Source: an uncultured Flavobacteriaceae bacterium (GTDB lineage Bacteria; Bacteroidota; Bacteroidia; Flavobacteriales; Flavobacteriaceae). Taken from it: 64,000 bases of DNA. The notes beneath the pieces are model-generated. The model was not told the DNA's origin. It searched no databases and worked only from the letters and a program-made list of their open reading frames with translations. Shown in pieces: positions 9,028 through 18,554 of this stretch (the stretch's first letter is position 1; every line of letters starts with the position of its first letter). The position numbers and the translations under genes were made by a program. Where the stretch lies: contig CAJYAG010000001.1 of assembly GCA_913065125.1 (NCBI GenBank), positions 925,656 to 989,655 on the forward strand, in the 5' to 3' direction.

Positions 9028-10143
9028 CTAATAATCATCATAAATTTCGCCTAAATCAAACGATAAAGAAAATCGTAAGGTGTTTTCTAAAGGATGATTT
9101 ACATTTGAAGAGTTCATTAGATATGATAAATCTAACGAAAAAGATCTTGCTTTAAATCCGCCACCCATCGTAAAGTATTGTCTATTACCTTTATCTTCAC
9201 TTTCGTGGTAATATCCTGCTCTTAAAGCAAAAGCATTATTGTACAAATATTCTGCACCTAAAGCATAGGTAAATTCTTTTATTTCTTCGCTAAATCCGCC
9301 AGGCGCATCACCAAAAGAGGAGAACATTCCAGAAATAAATCCTTTGTCTTTATCAGAATTATCTGGCTGTGGAGTTGGCACTAACAATTTTGTAGTTTCT
9401 AAATTGATTCCGATAATATTATAATCATCTAAGATAAAATCAAAACCACCACCCAATCTTAAATTGGTTGGAATAAAATCTTCTTTTCCTGGAACATAAG
9501 AAACTTTTGGGCCGATGTTAGATATATTAAACCCTAAACGATATCTTCCATTAAATGTTCCGTAGTTTTCTTCTAGAGATCTATAATACCCCGAAACATC
9601 TACCGAAAAAGAATTGATTGCTTTGATGTTTGGGTTTTGAACACTCAATTTATAATTAGAATGAATGTATCGCAAACCAACACCCATAGAAAAGGTTTCA
9701 CTTAATTTTAAAGCATACGATCCAGAAACTGCTAATTCGTTTGGATTTTCTGTTCCGATTGAATTTCCGCTAGAATCTGTCAATTCAATTTTCCCTAAAG
9801 AAAAATACTTAAAATCTACAGCCCAAGCTGCATTTTCGCTAAACCTATTCACATAAGATAATCCTCCTACAAAAATATCATCTACCAAATTACGCAACCA
9901 AGGCGTATAATTTACACCAATACTAATTTGATTTGTATTAAATGCAATTTTAGATGGATTGTGAAATAATGAAAATGCATCCGATGAAGTTGCAACTCCA
10001 ATATCTCCCATTCCTCCTGCTCTTGCATCTGGAGTAATTAATAAAAACGGCGCAGCTGTTGTAATTGAGTTAGATTGACTTTGTATGGTGTTTACAACCA
10101 TAAAACACACTATTATTGTAGATAGTAAGTAACTTTTTTTCAT
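9028..10143 (-). CDS. porV: Type IX secretion system outer membrane protein PorV (LptO)
   Basis: 371-residue outer-membrane beta-barrel that shuttles T9SS cargo to the attachment complex with PorU. The N-terminus is a signal peptide (MKKSYLLSTIIVCFMVVNTI, cleavage near SQS), followed by the PorV hallmark ITPDARAGGMGDIGVATSSD and SLFHNPSKIAF. Amphipathic beta strands continue to the end (LRFSLSFDLGEIYDDY). It starts 37 bases after the porU stop, so the two are in one transcription unit. Confidence 0.96.
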   Translation of the reverse strand: MKKSYLLSTIIVCFMVVNTIQSQSNSITTAAPFLLITPDARAGGMGDIGVATSSDAFSLFHNPSKIAFNTNQISIGVNYTPWLRNLVDDIFVGGLSYVNRFSENAAWAVDFKYFSLGKIELTDSSGNSIGTENPNELAVSGSYALKLSETFSMGVGLRYIHSNYKLSVQNPNIKAINSFSVDVSGYYRSLEENYGTFNGRYRLGFNISNIGPKVSYVPGKEDFIPTNLRLGGGFDFILDDYNIIGINLETTKLLVPTPQPDNSDKDKGFISGMFSSFGDAPGGFSEEIKEFTYALGAEYLYNNAFALRAGYYHESEDKGNRQYFTMGGGFKARSFSLDLSYLMNSSNVNHPLENTLRFSLSFDLGEIYDDY

Positions 10144-10180
10144 TTTTAAATTTTAGGTTTGTTGTAATCAAGCAAGGAGA

Positions 10181-13100
10181 CTAAAGTATGACTAATTTTT
10201 CATATTTTTCTGAATACTGATTACTTATCGTTGATTTTACTTTTAATTTATAGATATAAACTCCTTTTCCTAATCGGTTACCAAAATCGTCTAGACCATT
10301 CCAATTGATACTTCTAGATAAATTTCCAGTTGTTTGAATTCTGCTATTTATTGTTTTGATAATTTTTCCAGAAATGGTAAAAATTTGAACTTGTACTTCT
10401 AGTGGTTCGTTTGGCTTGTTATGATTGAACCAAAACTCGGTATAATTCACAAACGGATTTGGATAATTTAACACATTCTCTAACACCAATCCGCAATCGC
10501 TAACAACCTTAAAATTTAACGTCGCTTCAGATGAATTATTATACGTGTCCCAAGCTTTTATTTTTAGCGTGTGATTTCCAACAGCTAAATCTCGTAATTG
10601 ATACACCACTTTTCCTTTGGTGAAATCGTTTAATTCGGTTTCGTAATAATCGTTTAATATAATTGGATTTGCTTGATCGCCGTCCAAAATTGCTACGATA
10701 TCATGATCGATGGACGTAATTGACGTATTTATTCCGCTTACATCTGATAATGAAACGATTAAATTTGGAGATGTGTTCGTATTACCGCCTTCTATAAAAG
10801 ATTCGTCATTCATAAAAATCGACAACTCAGGTCCAACGGTATCACTAGTTGCATTTGGATTAATTCCGCCAACAACAACATCAAAGTTTGCTCCAGATTT
10901 ATCTTCCTTTTCATCAGACGCATAAAAACTTAATTTTCCTTTACCGTAAGCAACTTTAATATCTTTTGGCACAATAAAATCGAATTTAAAAGTACCGTTT
11001 GTAACACTAGATTTTCCTCTAAACAGTTTACTTTCTCTAGAATCAAAATCCATTTTAATGCCAAAATTATTATTGTCTAACGTTGTTTTATGAATTGGTT
11101 TGTCAAATACTGTTGTAGATAATGTACCGTTAAAATTGGTAAGCACTTGATTTATATTATCGGTTACAACTCCTTCAAAACTCACTTTAGACAAGGCTTT
11201 TAACGTATCTAAAGATTGAGTAATATTAATGCCATTCATTTTGGTGATTTGAACATTTGGCTTTGGAATTGCCAATTTCATTGCTGGATCTCCTAAATAG
11301 TAAATAAAGAACTTTTGAAAACTAGAAAATCCATTTTTTGCTGCCATTAAAGATGCTGCAATTGATTCATCCTCTCCATTAAATTGTAATAAAATCTTCA
11401 ACAAGCGTTCGTTAAAACTTTGTCCTGTAGAAATAAAAACTTCTCTTGTTGTGGTAATTAAACTTGCTGCGCCACCATTTTTATTCCAAAAGATTAGCTC
11501 ACCAGCAGTAGTTCTTAACGGATTATCGAATCTAGAAAACTCGCAAGTTACTGTGATAAATAAGGGCAATGTTTTTGGGTTTTTAAACCCTTGAATTTGC
11601 GGAACTTCTAAAATGCGTTCGCTTGCAAAACCATCTTCACCTCCATGTCCGAAATAATCTAAGACCAAAGTACCTTTTTCAATAGCATTTGTTAATGCGA
11701 TATTTACCTGCGGATAACGTTCGCCACCAGAAGAATTTTCTTGTTTATATGCATCCGCGTAAATTTTATTGATGTTAAAAATAGGTTTGTGTTTTTTAAT
11801 AGAATCCGCAATTCTTTCTACTCCAGCCTGCAATGTTTCTTCTCCGTTTGCATCAATATCGTCTGCAACCAACGTAATGGTATTTCTCCAATCTCCAAAA
11901 GAGGCTGTATTGTAATAACTTAAAATTTTATCTACAACCTCAGATGCTTGTTGCACAGTAGAAACCGGAATTCTACCGGAAGCAACATCAATGGTATCTG
12001 ATGTTAACATCAATCCTTCATTTGGATCTAACATTACAAAATAATCATCCGTAACATAAGAAGTTGCCAAGTTAAAGCTCTGAGAAGATTCAAAAACAGG
12101 TACAATATTATTGTTATCGGTAATTCTATCTTTATAATCGTAAGAGCCATCACCAAAAAAACATACATATTTTAATTTACTCGCTGCAGTAGAGTTTGAA
12201 TGGTAAATACGTTTAAGAAAATCTCTAACAGCGGTAATATCTGGAGCACCAGAACCAAATTCATTATAAATCTCGGAAAGCTGAATCACTTTTGTTGATA
12301 AGCCAGAATTGTCTTGGTGATAATCTGCCAACCTTTGTGCCTGCCCAAACAACTCATCATTGGTAATAACAATATAATTTATGTCTTTTAACCCGTGTAA
12401 ATTTTGATTTTTTACCAACGGATTCTCTGTAACTTTTGGCGTAAAATAATCAGATTGATTAATGGCAATAAATTCATTTAAAACTCCGCCATTTGTTCTA
12501 AATGTAAAATCATTTCCAGTTGATGAATTAAGAATTTTCTTAGGGTTGATAGGATCAGTAACATCCCAAAGCTGAGAAATATTTGCTGCGTTTTGTATTT
12601 GATATGCTACAATTCCCTTTGTCTTAAATGCTTCAAAGCTTCTGAACGAAAATTGTTTCCCATCGGCAATTAATTGTTTTTTTCCAACAATTTCTATATA
12701 ATCTAAATATGCTTTTGCACCCGGATTTCCATTATTATTATAAGTGACAGAAACGTTAATTGCGTCGGAATTTACATTGATGTCTGAAGAGTTAAAATTT
12801 GGATACCCTAAAGTTAACGAGCCATTTGCCACGCCAGGGAAACTAATTGAAAATGCATTTTGAGTGTTTACTTTTACTTCTATTGTAGAAGACAAAGCAG
12901 ATATTGCTGCACCAGAAACTTTTACTTTAATGGGATAATTTGTGTCGATTTTTTTAAAATCTAAGATAAAATTTTGAACATTTTCTACACTAAAATCTTC
13001 TCCAAGCCATTGGGTTCCTATTGCAAATAAGTTTCTGGTTTCTTTTTCATAAAATACAAAATCATCAAAAATAGAAATGGTTTTTGTAGCAGGATTGGTG

Positions 13101-13573
13101 TTCGTTGGCAATTCTGTAATTCGTTTACCGTTGGTTTCTGCAACCGTTAAAAAATAATACGCTTTGTCAGAGAAAATATTTTGACGATGACTTGCTGTTT
13201 CTAAATTTGGATTCAAAACCCAATCATGAGGTCCTTTTGCATAAAAAAGAATAAAATCCTCTGAATTAAAAACACCATCATCTTCACCTTCAATATAAAT
13301 TGCGTTTTCTTGTAAATCAGCATATCTAAAATCACTGTTTTTTTGAGGTAACATGGCACCACCATTTCCGTAAATTTTAATGTTTTTTGGGTTTAAATTT
13401 GCGGTATTAATTCCCATTTTTTGAAGTAGCGAAACATCAATCTTAAAAACACCAGTTGTATCCACAGAAAACTTATACCAATTGCCGTTAGACAAAACGG
13501 AATTTGTAGTTTGCGAAAAACTTAAGGCGCTAAAACCAATAAGTGCTAAAAAAAGGAATTGTATTTTTCTCAT
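10181..13573 (-). CDS. porU: Type IX secretion system sortase PorU
   Basis: 1130-residue surface protease that removes the C-terminal signal of T9SS cargo and attaches cargo to lipopolysaccharide. Signal peptide at residues 1-21 (ends LSFSQ). The gingipain-like C25 peptidase domain has the catalytic His in DYFGHGGEDGF and Cys in FITVTCEFSRF. The end is a FlgD-like/T9SS C-terminal beta domain with YPNPFVNYTEFWF and GKGVYIYKLKV. First gene of the minus-strand porU-porV-cdd-globin run and divergent from gldJ; this gldJ-porU-porV arrangement is typical of Flavobacteriia. Confidence 0.96.
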   Translation of the reverse strand: MRKIQFLFLALIGFSALSFSQTTNSVLSNGNWYKFSVDTTGVFKIDVSLLQKMGINTANLNPKNIKIYGNGGAMLPQKNSDFRYADLQENAIYIEGEDDGVFNSEDFILFYAKGPHDWVLNPNLETASHRQNIFSDKAYYFLTVAETNGKRITELPTNTNPATKTISIFDDFVFYEKETRNLFAIGTQWLGEDFSVENVQNFILDFKKIDTNYPIKVKVSGAAISALSSTIEVKVNTQNAFSISFPGVANGSLTLGYPNFNSSDINVNSDAINVSVTYNNNGNPGAKAYLDYIEIVGKKQLIADGKQFSFRSFEAFKTKGIVAYQIQNAANISQLWDVTDPINPKKILNSSTGNDFTFRTNGGVLNEFIAINQSDYFTPKVTENPLVKNQNLHGLKDINYIVITNDELFGQAQRLADYHQDNSGLSTKVIQLSEIYNEFGSGAPDITAVRDFLKRIYHSNSTAASKLKYVCFFGDGSYDYKDRITDNNNIVPVFESSQSFNLATSYVTDDYFVMLDPNEGLMLTSDTIDVASGRIPVSTVQQASEVVDKILSYYNTASFGDWRNTITLVADDIDANGEETLQAGVERIADSIKKHKPIFNINKIYADAYKQENSSGGERYPQVNIALTNAIEKGTLVLDYFGHGGEDGFASERILEVPQIQGFKNPKTLPLFITVTCEFSRFDNPLRTTAGELIFWNKNGGAASLITTTREVFISTGQSFNERLLKILLQFNGEDESIAASLMAAKNGFSSFQKFFIYYLGDPAMKLAIPKPNVQITKMNGINITQSLDTLKALSKVSFEGVVTDNINQVLTNFNGTLSTTVFDKPIHKTTLDNNNFGIKMDFDSRESKLFRGKSSVTNGTFKFDFIVPKDIKVAYGKGKLSFYASDEKEDKSGANFDVVVGGINPNATSDTVGPELSIFMNDESFIEGGNTNTSPNLIVSLSDVSGINTSITSIDHDIVAILDGDQANPIILNDYYETELNDFTKGKVVYQLRDLAVGNHTLKIKAWDTYNNSSEATLNFKVVSDCGLVLENVLNYPNPFVNYTEFWFNHNKPNEPLEVQVQIFTISGKIIKTINSRIQTTGNLSRSINWNGLDDFGNRLGKGVYIYKLKVKSTISNQYSEKYEKLVIL

Positions 13574-13772
13574 TTGTTCATCAAAATAACGCTGTAAAGT
13601 TTACGATATTTTAAGCTAATGCAAGAATACTTATAATAAAGGTAAAAAACAATCGTTTATAATTTGAATAATTGAAACAGCTTGTAAAAAAAGTTAATTA
13701 TCTTGGTAGAAAACATAATTATTGTAAATTGCAAAGCTAAATAAAAACCCTAAATAGATTTAAATAAGATAC

Positions 13773-15458
13773 ATGAAAAACTTATTGAAATTTTCTTTAT
13801 TAGTAATTGTTAGTTTAACACTTACTAACTGTCAAACTTGTACAGACTGTACTTCTTCTTTAACTGGATGGAAATTTAACAATCCAGATTACGGAAACTA
13901 TATAAAAGGTAAATCTTTTGAAGGCTCTAAACCACCAAATGGAATGGTAGCAATTGAAGGTGGAACTTTTACAATGGGACAAGTACAAGATGATGTAATG
14001 TTTGAGTGGAATACAACTCCTAAAAAAATGCACATTCGTTCTTTTTATATGGATGAAGCAGAAGTAACCAATGCAGAATATGTATTGTTTATGCAATATA
14101 CCAAGAATGTATATCCACCTGAAGACCCAAAGTACAAACACATCTATAATTCTGTTTTACCAGACACATTGGTTTGGAGAAAAAGCTTAGGAAATACCGA
14201 TTTATTATCTGAAAATTATTTACGCCATCCAGCATATGCAGATTATCCTGTTGTTGGAGTTAGTTGGTTGCAAGCAACACAATATTGCAAATGGAGAACA
14301 AATGCCGTAAACTTAAAAATCTTAATGGACAAAGGTGTTATAAAAAACATCTGGAAAATGGATTCAATTGATTTTAAAGGAAAAAATGTTTTTGACACAG
14401 ATGTTTATTTAGACAATCCATATGCCTTATTTGATGGAGATTCTACCATTTACAAAAAAGGATTGCCAAACAATGTTAAAAGAAAAAGAGGAGAACCAAG
14501 ACCAGAAAGAGGAGCTTTTACGGGAAGACAAGTAACATCTTCTGATGGAATTTTAGCACAAAAATACCGTTTACCAACTGAAGCAGAATGGGAATATGCT
14601 GCAAAATCAATTATTGAAACCAGAGAATACAACAATCTTAGAGGAAGAAAAAAATACGCTTGGGCAGGAAAATACACAAGAGACAAATCTAAAAGATACA
14701 AAGGAGATCAATTGGCAAACTTTAAGCAATCTAAAGGAGATTATAGTGGTTTGGCTGGTTGGAGTAGCGATGGTTCTGACATTCCGATTAAAGTAAAATC
14801 ATATCCACCAAATGCATTTGGATTGTATGATATGTCTGGTAATGTTGCAGAATGGGTAGCTGATGTTTACAGACCTCATATAGATGTTGAAGCAAATGAT
14901 TTTAATTATTTTAGAGGTAATATTTTTACTAAAAAAATGATTAACAAGGATGGTAAAGTTGTTATTGTAGATGAAAACTCTATTGAATATGACACGTTAG
15001 ATAACGGAAAAATAATTCCGTTGTATTTACCAGGAAGCATTAAATATGTTCCTATTACAAAAGATGAAATATACATGAGAAGAAATTACGGAGTCGCTGA
15101 CAATTCTAATTTAGGTGATGGCGACAGAAATTCTTCAAGGTTTTATCAATCAGATTTAACACAATTTGCAAACGACCCTGCAATGTATAACTCTCCTAAA
15201 ACCCCAAGAGATGAAAGAGATAGTATTGGAAATATTGTTAAAAAATATGATTCTAAATTTAGATCTACATTAATTGGAGACAATACAAGAGTTTACAAAG
15301 GTGGTTCATGGAGCGATAGAGAATACTGGTTAGACCCAGCACAAAGAAGATATTTGCCAGAATACATGTCTACAAATTATATTGGTTTTAGATGTGTTAC
15401 TGATAGAGTTGGCCCAATGACCTACCAAAGAAGAACAGCCAGAAGCGCAAGAAGGTAA
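13773..15458 (+). CDS. gldJ: Gliding motility lipoprotein GldJ
   Basis: 561-residue lipoprotein needed for gliding and for stability of the GldK motor parts of the T9SS. Lipoprotein signal MKNLLKFSLLVIVSLTLTNC with the lipidated Cys at 20. The body is a formylglycine-generating-enzyme (SUMF1) fold: GGTFTMGQVQ, YRLPTEAEWEYAAK, FGLYDMSGNVAEWVAD and a C-terminal VYKGGSWSDR ... GFRCV. In GldJ/GldK this fold is structural rather than enzymatic. The tail is Arg-rich (YQRRTARSARR). It is divergent from porU across 199 bases and followed by a hairpin terminator. Confidence 0.96.
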   Translation: MKNLLKFSLLVIVSLTLTNCQTCTDCTSSLTGWKFNNPDYGNYIKGKSFEGSKPPNGMVAIEGGTFTMGQVQDDVMFEWNTTPKKMHIRSFYMDEAEVTNAEYVLFMQYTKNVYPPEDPKYKHIYNSVLPDTLVWRKSLGNTDLLSENYLRHPAYADYPVVGVSWLQATQYCKWRTNAVNLKILMDKGVIKNIWKMDSIDFKGKNVFDTDVYLDNPYALFDGDSTIYKKGLPNNVKRKRGEPRPERGAFTGRQVTSSDGILAQKYRLPTEAEWEYAAKSIIETREYNNLRGRKKYAWAGKYTRDKSKRYKGDQLANFKQSKGDYSGLAGWSSDGSDIPIKVKSYPPNAFGLYDMSGNVAEWVADVYRPHIDVEANDFNYFRGNIFTKKMINKDGKVVIVDENSIEYDTLDNGKIIPLYLPGSIKYVPITKDEIYMRRNYGVADNSNLGDGDRNSSRFYQSDLTQFANDPAMYNSPKTPRDERDSIGNIVKKYDSKFRSTLIGDNTRVYKGGSWSDREYWLDPAQRRYLPEYMSTNYIGFRCVTDRVGPMTYQRRTARSARR

Positions 15459-15484
15459 TTTTTACTTTTCAAAAAAATAATAGG

Positions 15485-15516
15485 CCTCATTGTATGTTAT
15501 TACAGTGAGGTTTTTT
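15485..15516 (+). terminator. Intrinsic terminator between gldJ and murF
   Basis: CCTCATTGTA (15485-15494) pairs with TACAGTGAGG (15501-15510), with one G-T wobble, then six Ts. It ends the gldJ message only 11 bases before the murF ATG. Confidence 0.8.
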
Positions 15517-15527
15517 ATATTTAAAAT

Positions 15528-16787
15528 ATGAATATTGAAGCTTTATACAACATCTATTCTCAACATTATCTAGTTGATACAGATTCTCGAAAAATTAGAA
15601 AGAATACCGTTTACTTTGCCTTAAAGGGAGAGAATTTCAATGGAAATATGTTTGCCGAGCAAGCAATTTCTAAGGGTGCGCTATATAGTATTGTTGATGA
15701 AGAAAAGTATGCAACATCAAAAAAAATTATTTTAGTTGATAATGTTTTAGAAACACTACAACAACTGTCTAAATATCATAGAAATAAATTAAACATCCCC
15801 ATTATTGGATTAACTGGAAGTAATGGCAAAACAACAACCAAAGAACTCATCAATGCTGTTTTAGAAACTCAGTATAAAACAACAGCAACGACTGGCAACT
15901 TAAATAATCATATTGGTGTTCCGTTAACCTTGTTATCTATGACTCCAAAAACAGAAATTGGCATTGTAGAAATGGGTGCAAATCACCCTAAAGAAATAGA
16001 ATTTCTATGCGCTATTGCAACTCCTGATTTTGGTTATATCACAAATTTCGGAAAAGCACATTTAGAAGGTTTTGGAAGTATTGAAGGTGTTATTAAAGCA
16101 AAATCAGAATTGTATGATTATATAAAAAACAACGATAAAACAGTTTTTGTCAATACAAATGATGCAATTCAGGTTGAAAAAACAAAAAATAGCAACGCTA
16201 TTCCACTAAGTAATTCTACCTTATTTATTAACGCAAATCCTTTTGTAAAAATTCAATTTGAAAATCAAGTCATACAAACAAATTTAATTGGCAACTATAA
16301 TTTTAATAATATTTCTGCGGCAATTACAATCGGGCATTATTTTAAGATTACAAATGAGCATATTAAAAAAGCGTTAGAAAATTATCAGTCAACAAACAAT
16401 CGCTCTCAAATAATCAGAACAAAAAATAACAATACTATTATTTTAGATGCTTATAATGCTAACCCAACCAGCATGAAAGCGGCATTAGATAATTTTAGCG
16501 CGATAAAATCTGACTACAAAATTGCAATTCTGGGAGACATGTTCGAACTTGGAAAAGAAAGCGATGAAGAACATCAATATATAAGTAATTATTGCCGTGA
16601 ATTAGAATTAGAAAATGTTATTTTAGCTGGAAACTTATTCTATAAAACAACAACACGGTTTACAAAATTTCAATCATTTGATTTATTGCAAAATTATTTA
16701 AAAAATAAAACCATTCAAGATCATCATATCTTGATAAAAGGTTCTAGAGGAATGGCTTTGGAAAGAACATTAGATTTTATCGATTGA
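15528..16787 (+). CDS. murF: UDP-N-acetylmuramoyl-tripeptide--D-alanyl-D-alanine ligase
   Basis: Adds D-Ala-D-Ala to the UDP-MurNAc-tripeptide in the cytoplasm, the last soluble step of peptidoglycan precursor synthesis. 419 residues. Mur ligase ATP loop LTGSNGKTTTKELI at about 97-110, then GNLNNHIGVPLTLL and IVEMGANHPKEI, and the C-terminal domain with DAYNANPTSMKAAL and ILGDMFELG. Starts 11 bases after the gldJ terminator, so it relies on read-through or a promoter inside the hairpin region. Its last 18 bases overlap the end of the convergent kinase gene. Confidence 0.97.
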   Translation: MNIEALYNIYSQHYLVDTDSRKIRKNTVYFALKGENFNGNMFAEQAISKGALYSIVDEEKYATSKKIILVDNVLETLQQLSKYHRNKLNIPIIGLTGSNGKTTTKELINAVLETQYKTTATTGNLNNHIGVPLTLLSMTPKTEIGIVEMGANHPKEIEFLCAIATPDFGYITNFGKAHLEGFGSIEGVIKAKSELYDYIKNNDKTVFVNTNDAIQVEKTKNSNAIPLSNSTLFINANPFVKIQFENQVIQTNLIGNYNFNNISAAITIGHYFKITNEHIKKALENYQSTNNRSQIIRTKNNNTIILDAYNANPTSMKAALDNFSAIKSDYKIAILGDMFELGKESDEEHQYISNYCRELELENVILAGNLFYKTTTRFTKFQSFDLLQNYLKNKTIQDHHILIKGSRGMALERTLDFID

Positions 16788-17630
16788 TTTTTTTTTATGG
16801 TATTGCACCAAATTATCGATTGGTTTTTGAATAACATCTGTAATTTTTAAATTGTATTTACCAGCAACATCTTCTAAAATATTTCTAAAATAAAAGGCAA
16901 TAGAACCGATAAAATAAATTGGCGTTTCAGGGGGTTTATTTAATGGTAAAATTCGATATTTAAAAAAGGTTTTAAATCCTTTTTTAATCATTTTCCGAAT
17001 GTATTTTTCACTTTTATGCTCAAACATAAACTTCGCAAAACTAGCTAAATACATATTCGGATTTTCTTGTCTATACAGCTTAAATTTAACTGTATCAACA
17101 TCTAAATTAAATTCATTTTTAAATTTTGAAGCAATCGTTTTTGGCATAGTTTCGTAATAAAAATCTCTCAATAAAATTTTACCAAAATAATTTCCGCTTG
17201 CCTCATCCATAATTGTATACCCTAACGAAGCTGTTTTCATTTCTAAATGTTCTCCATCAAAATAACAACTATTAGACCCCGTTCCTAAAATACAGACAAT
17301 TGCTGGTTTTACTCCAGATGTAGCATATACTGCAGCCAACATATCTTCTGCTACAACAATTTTTGCATTGATAAAAATGGCTTCTAAAATATCTTTTAAA
17401 ATTTTAACCGGAATTGGCGTCCCACATCCAGCTCCATAAAAATGGATTTCAGAAATTTGTTCTTTAATCTTTATTAATTGAGAAACAATTAAAATTCTTT
17501 TTTGCAATTCATTTTCTGAAACTACAGCAGGATTTAAACCAAGAGATTTAACTCTAAAAACCTCTTCTCTATTCGAATTAAGTGCAATCCAATCAACTTT
17601 TGTAGAACCGCCATCAGCAATTAAAATCAT
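16770..17630 (-). CDS. BadF/BadG/BcrA/BcrD-type ATPase, N-acetylglucosamine kinase-like
   Basis: 286-residue member of the ASKHA (actin-like ATPase) superfamily. Phosphate 1 motif ILIADGGSTKVDW at the N-terminus, phosphate 2 motif VCILGTGSNSC near residues 115-125, adenosine motif IYFIGSIAFYF near 238-248. Family members phosphorylate N-acetylglucosamine or related amino sugars; a role in amino-sugar salvage is inferred. It has a good promoter in the divergent region and converges on murF with an 18-base overlap and no terminator between them. Confidence 0.85.
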   Translation of the reverse strand: MILIADGGSTKVDWIALNSNREEVFRVKSLGLNPAVVSENELQKRILIVSQLIKIKEQISEIHFYGAGCGTPIPVKILKDILEAIFINAKIVVAEDMLAAVYATSGVKPAIVCILGTGSNSCYFDGEHLEMKTASLGYTIMDEASGNYFGKILLRDFYYETMPKTIASKFKNEFNLDVDTVKFKLYRQENPNMYLASFAKFMFEHKSEKYIRKMIKKGFKTFFKYRILPLNKPPETPIYFIGSIAFYFRNILEDVAGKYNLKITDVIQKPIDNLVQYHKKKSIDKI

Positions 17631-17650
17631 AAAAAACTATATAAGGAATT

Positions 17651-17681
17651 CAAATATATTATAACAAACCCGAATAAACAA
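17651..17681 (-). promoter_or_regulatory. Promoter of the N-acetylglucosamine-kinase-like gene
   Basis: Minus strand: TTG at 17681-17679, 20-base spacer, then TATATTTG at 17658-17651, which matches the Bacteroidota consensus. The ATG is 20 bases downstream at 17630. Confidence 0.55.
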
Positions 17682-17755
17682 TGATATAAAAGATTAGATT
17701 TAGAAACCTCAAGATTTATTAACTCAATGATCTATTTTTTGTTGCTTTAAAATCG

Positions 17756-17763
17756 TAAATTTG
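17756..17763 (+). promoter_or_regulatory. Candidate -7 box (TAAATTTG) of the CpsB-type phosphatase gene
   Basis: Exact TAnnTTTG match 18 bases before the ATG at 17782. TTG triplets at 17739-17744 lie only 11-14 bases upstream, shorter than usual, so the -33 element is uncertain. Confidence 0.4.
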
Positions 17764-17781
17764 CAGTAAATACATATTTAA

Positions 17782-18519
17782 ATGTTGTTTTTAAAAAAGA
17801 AAAAAATCCCTTTAACAGAATTGTTTCCAGATGGTTTCGTTGACATTCATTCTCATTTATTACCAGGGATTGACGATGGAGCAAAAAGTTTAGAGAACTC
17901 TATAGAATTGATAAAAAAAATGAGTTCTTACGGAATTAAAAACTTTATTACAACTCCGCATGTTTTGGGTGAAGTGTACCCAAATAGCAGTGCTACTATC
18001 AAAGAAAAACTTATTGAAGTACAGAATGAATTAGAACGTCAAAATATATCTGATGTTAGCATTTCTGCAGCTGCAGAATACATGATGGATGAACAATTCT
18101 CTATGCGTTTAGAAAAGAATGACATCCTAACTTTAAAAGACAATTATATTTTGGTAGAAATGTCATTTTTTAATGCCCCTTTTAATTTGTACGAGATTAT
18201 TTTTGAGATTCAACTAAAAGGTTACAAACCAGTACTAGCGCACCCTGAACGTTATAATTTTTACCACAATGATTTCCAAAATTACTATAAATTAAAAAAA
18301 GCAGGCTGTTTATTTCAATTAAACTTATTATCACTAACTCCACAATATGGAGAAAATGTCCAAAAAATTAGCACTAAGCTTATTCAAGAAGGTCTTTATG
18401 ACTTTGTTGGCACTGATACACATCACTCAAAACATCTTCAACTGCTGCAAGAGATTGGGAAGAAAAAAATAAAAAAATCTATTTTTCAGCTATTAGAAAA
18501 TAATAGAAAATTCAAATAA
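17782..18519 (+). CDS. CpsB/YwqE-type PHP-domain tyrosine-protein phosphatase
   Basis: 245-residue metal-dependent phosphatase of the PHP fold, the partner that dephosphorylates the Wzc-type kinase controlling polysaccharide chain length and export. Metal-binding motifs: VDIHSHLLPGIDDG (His at about 23 and 25), TPHV near 67-70, LAHPERYNFY near 153-162, and GTDTHHSKH near 213-221. It is the only plus-strand gene of the polysaccharide locus and converges on its likely substrate gene wzc across a shared terminator. Confidence 0.9.
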   Translation: MLFLKKKKIPLTELFPDGFVDIHSHLLPGIDDGAKSLENSIELIKKMSSYGIKNFITTPHVLGEVYPNSSATIKEKLIEVQNELERQNISDVSISAAAEYMMDEQFSMRLEKNDILTLKDNYILVEMSFFNAPFNLYEIIFEIQLKGYKPVLAHPERYNFYHNDFQNYYKLKKAGCLFQLNLLSLTPQYGENVQKISTKLIQEGLYDFVGTDTHHSKHLQLLQEIGKKKIKKSIFQLLENNRKFK

Positions 18520-18549
18520 AAAAAAGCAACTTTTAAGTTGCTTTTTTTT
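18518..18549. terminator. Bidirectional terminator between cpsB-type gene and wzc
   Basis: Perfect hairpin GCAACTT-TT-AAGTTGC flanked by eight As and eight Ts, so either strand carries a T run. It starts within the phosphatase stop codon and ends six bases before the wzc stop. Confidence 0.88.
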
Positions 18550-18554
18550 CTAAA

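Noticed and set aside
13773..15458. Formylglycine-generating enzyme for sulfatases
   Set aside because: The lipoprotein signal, length and porU neighbourhood identify GldJ, which shares only the fold.
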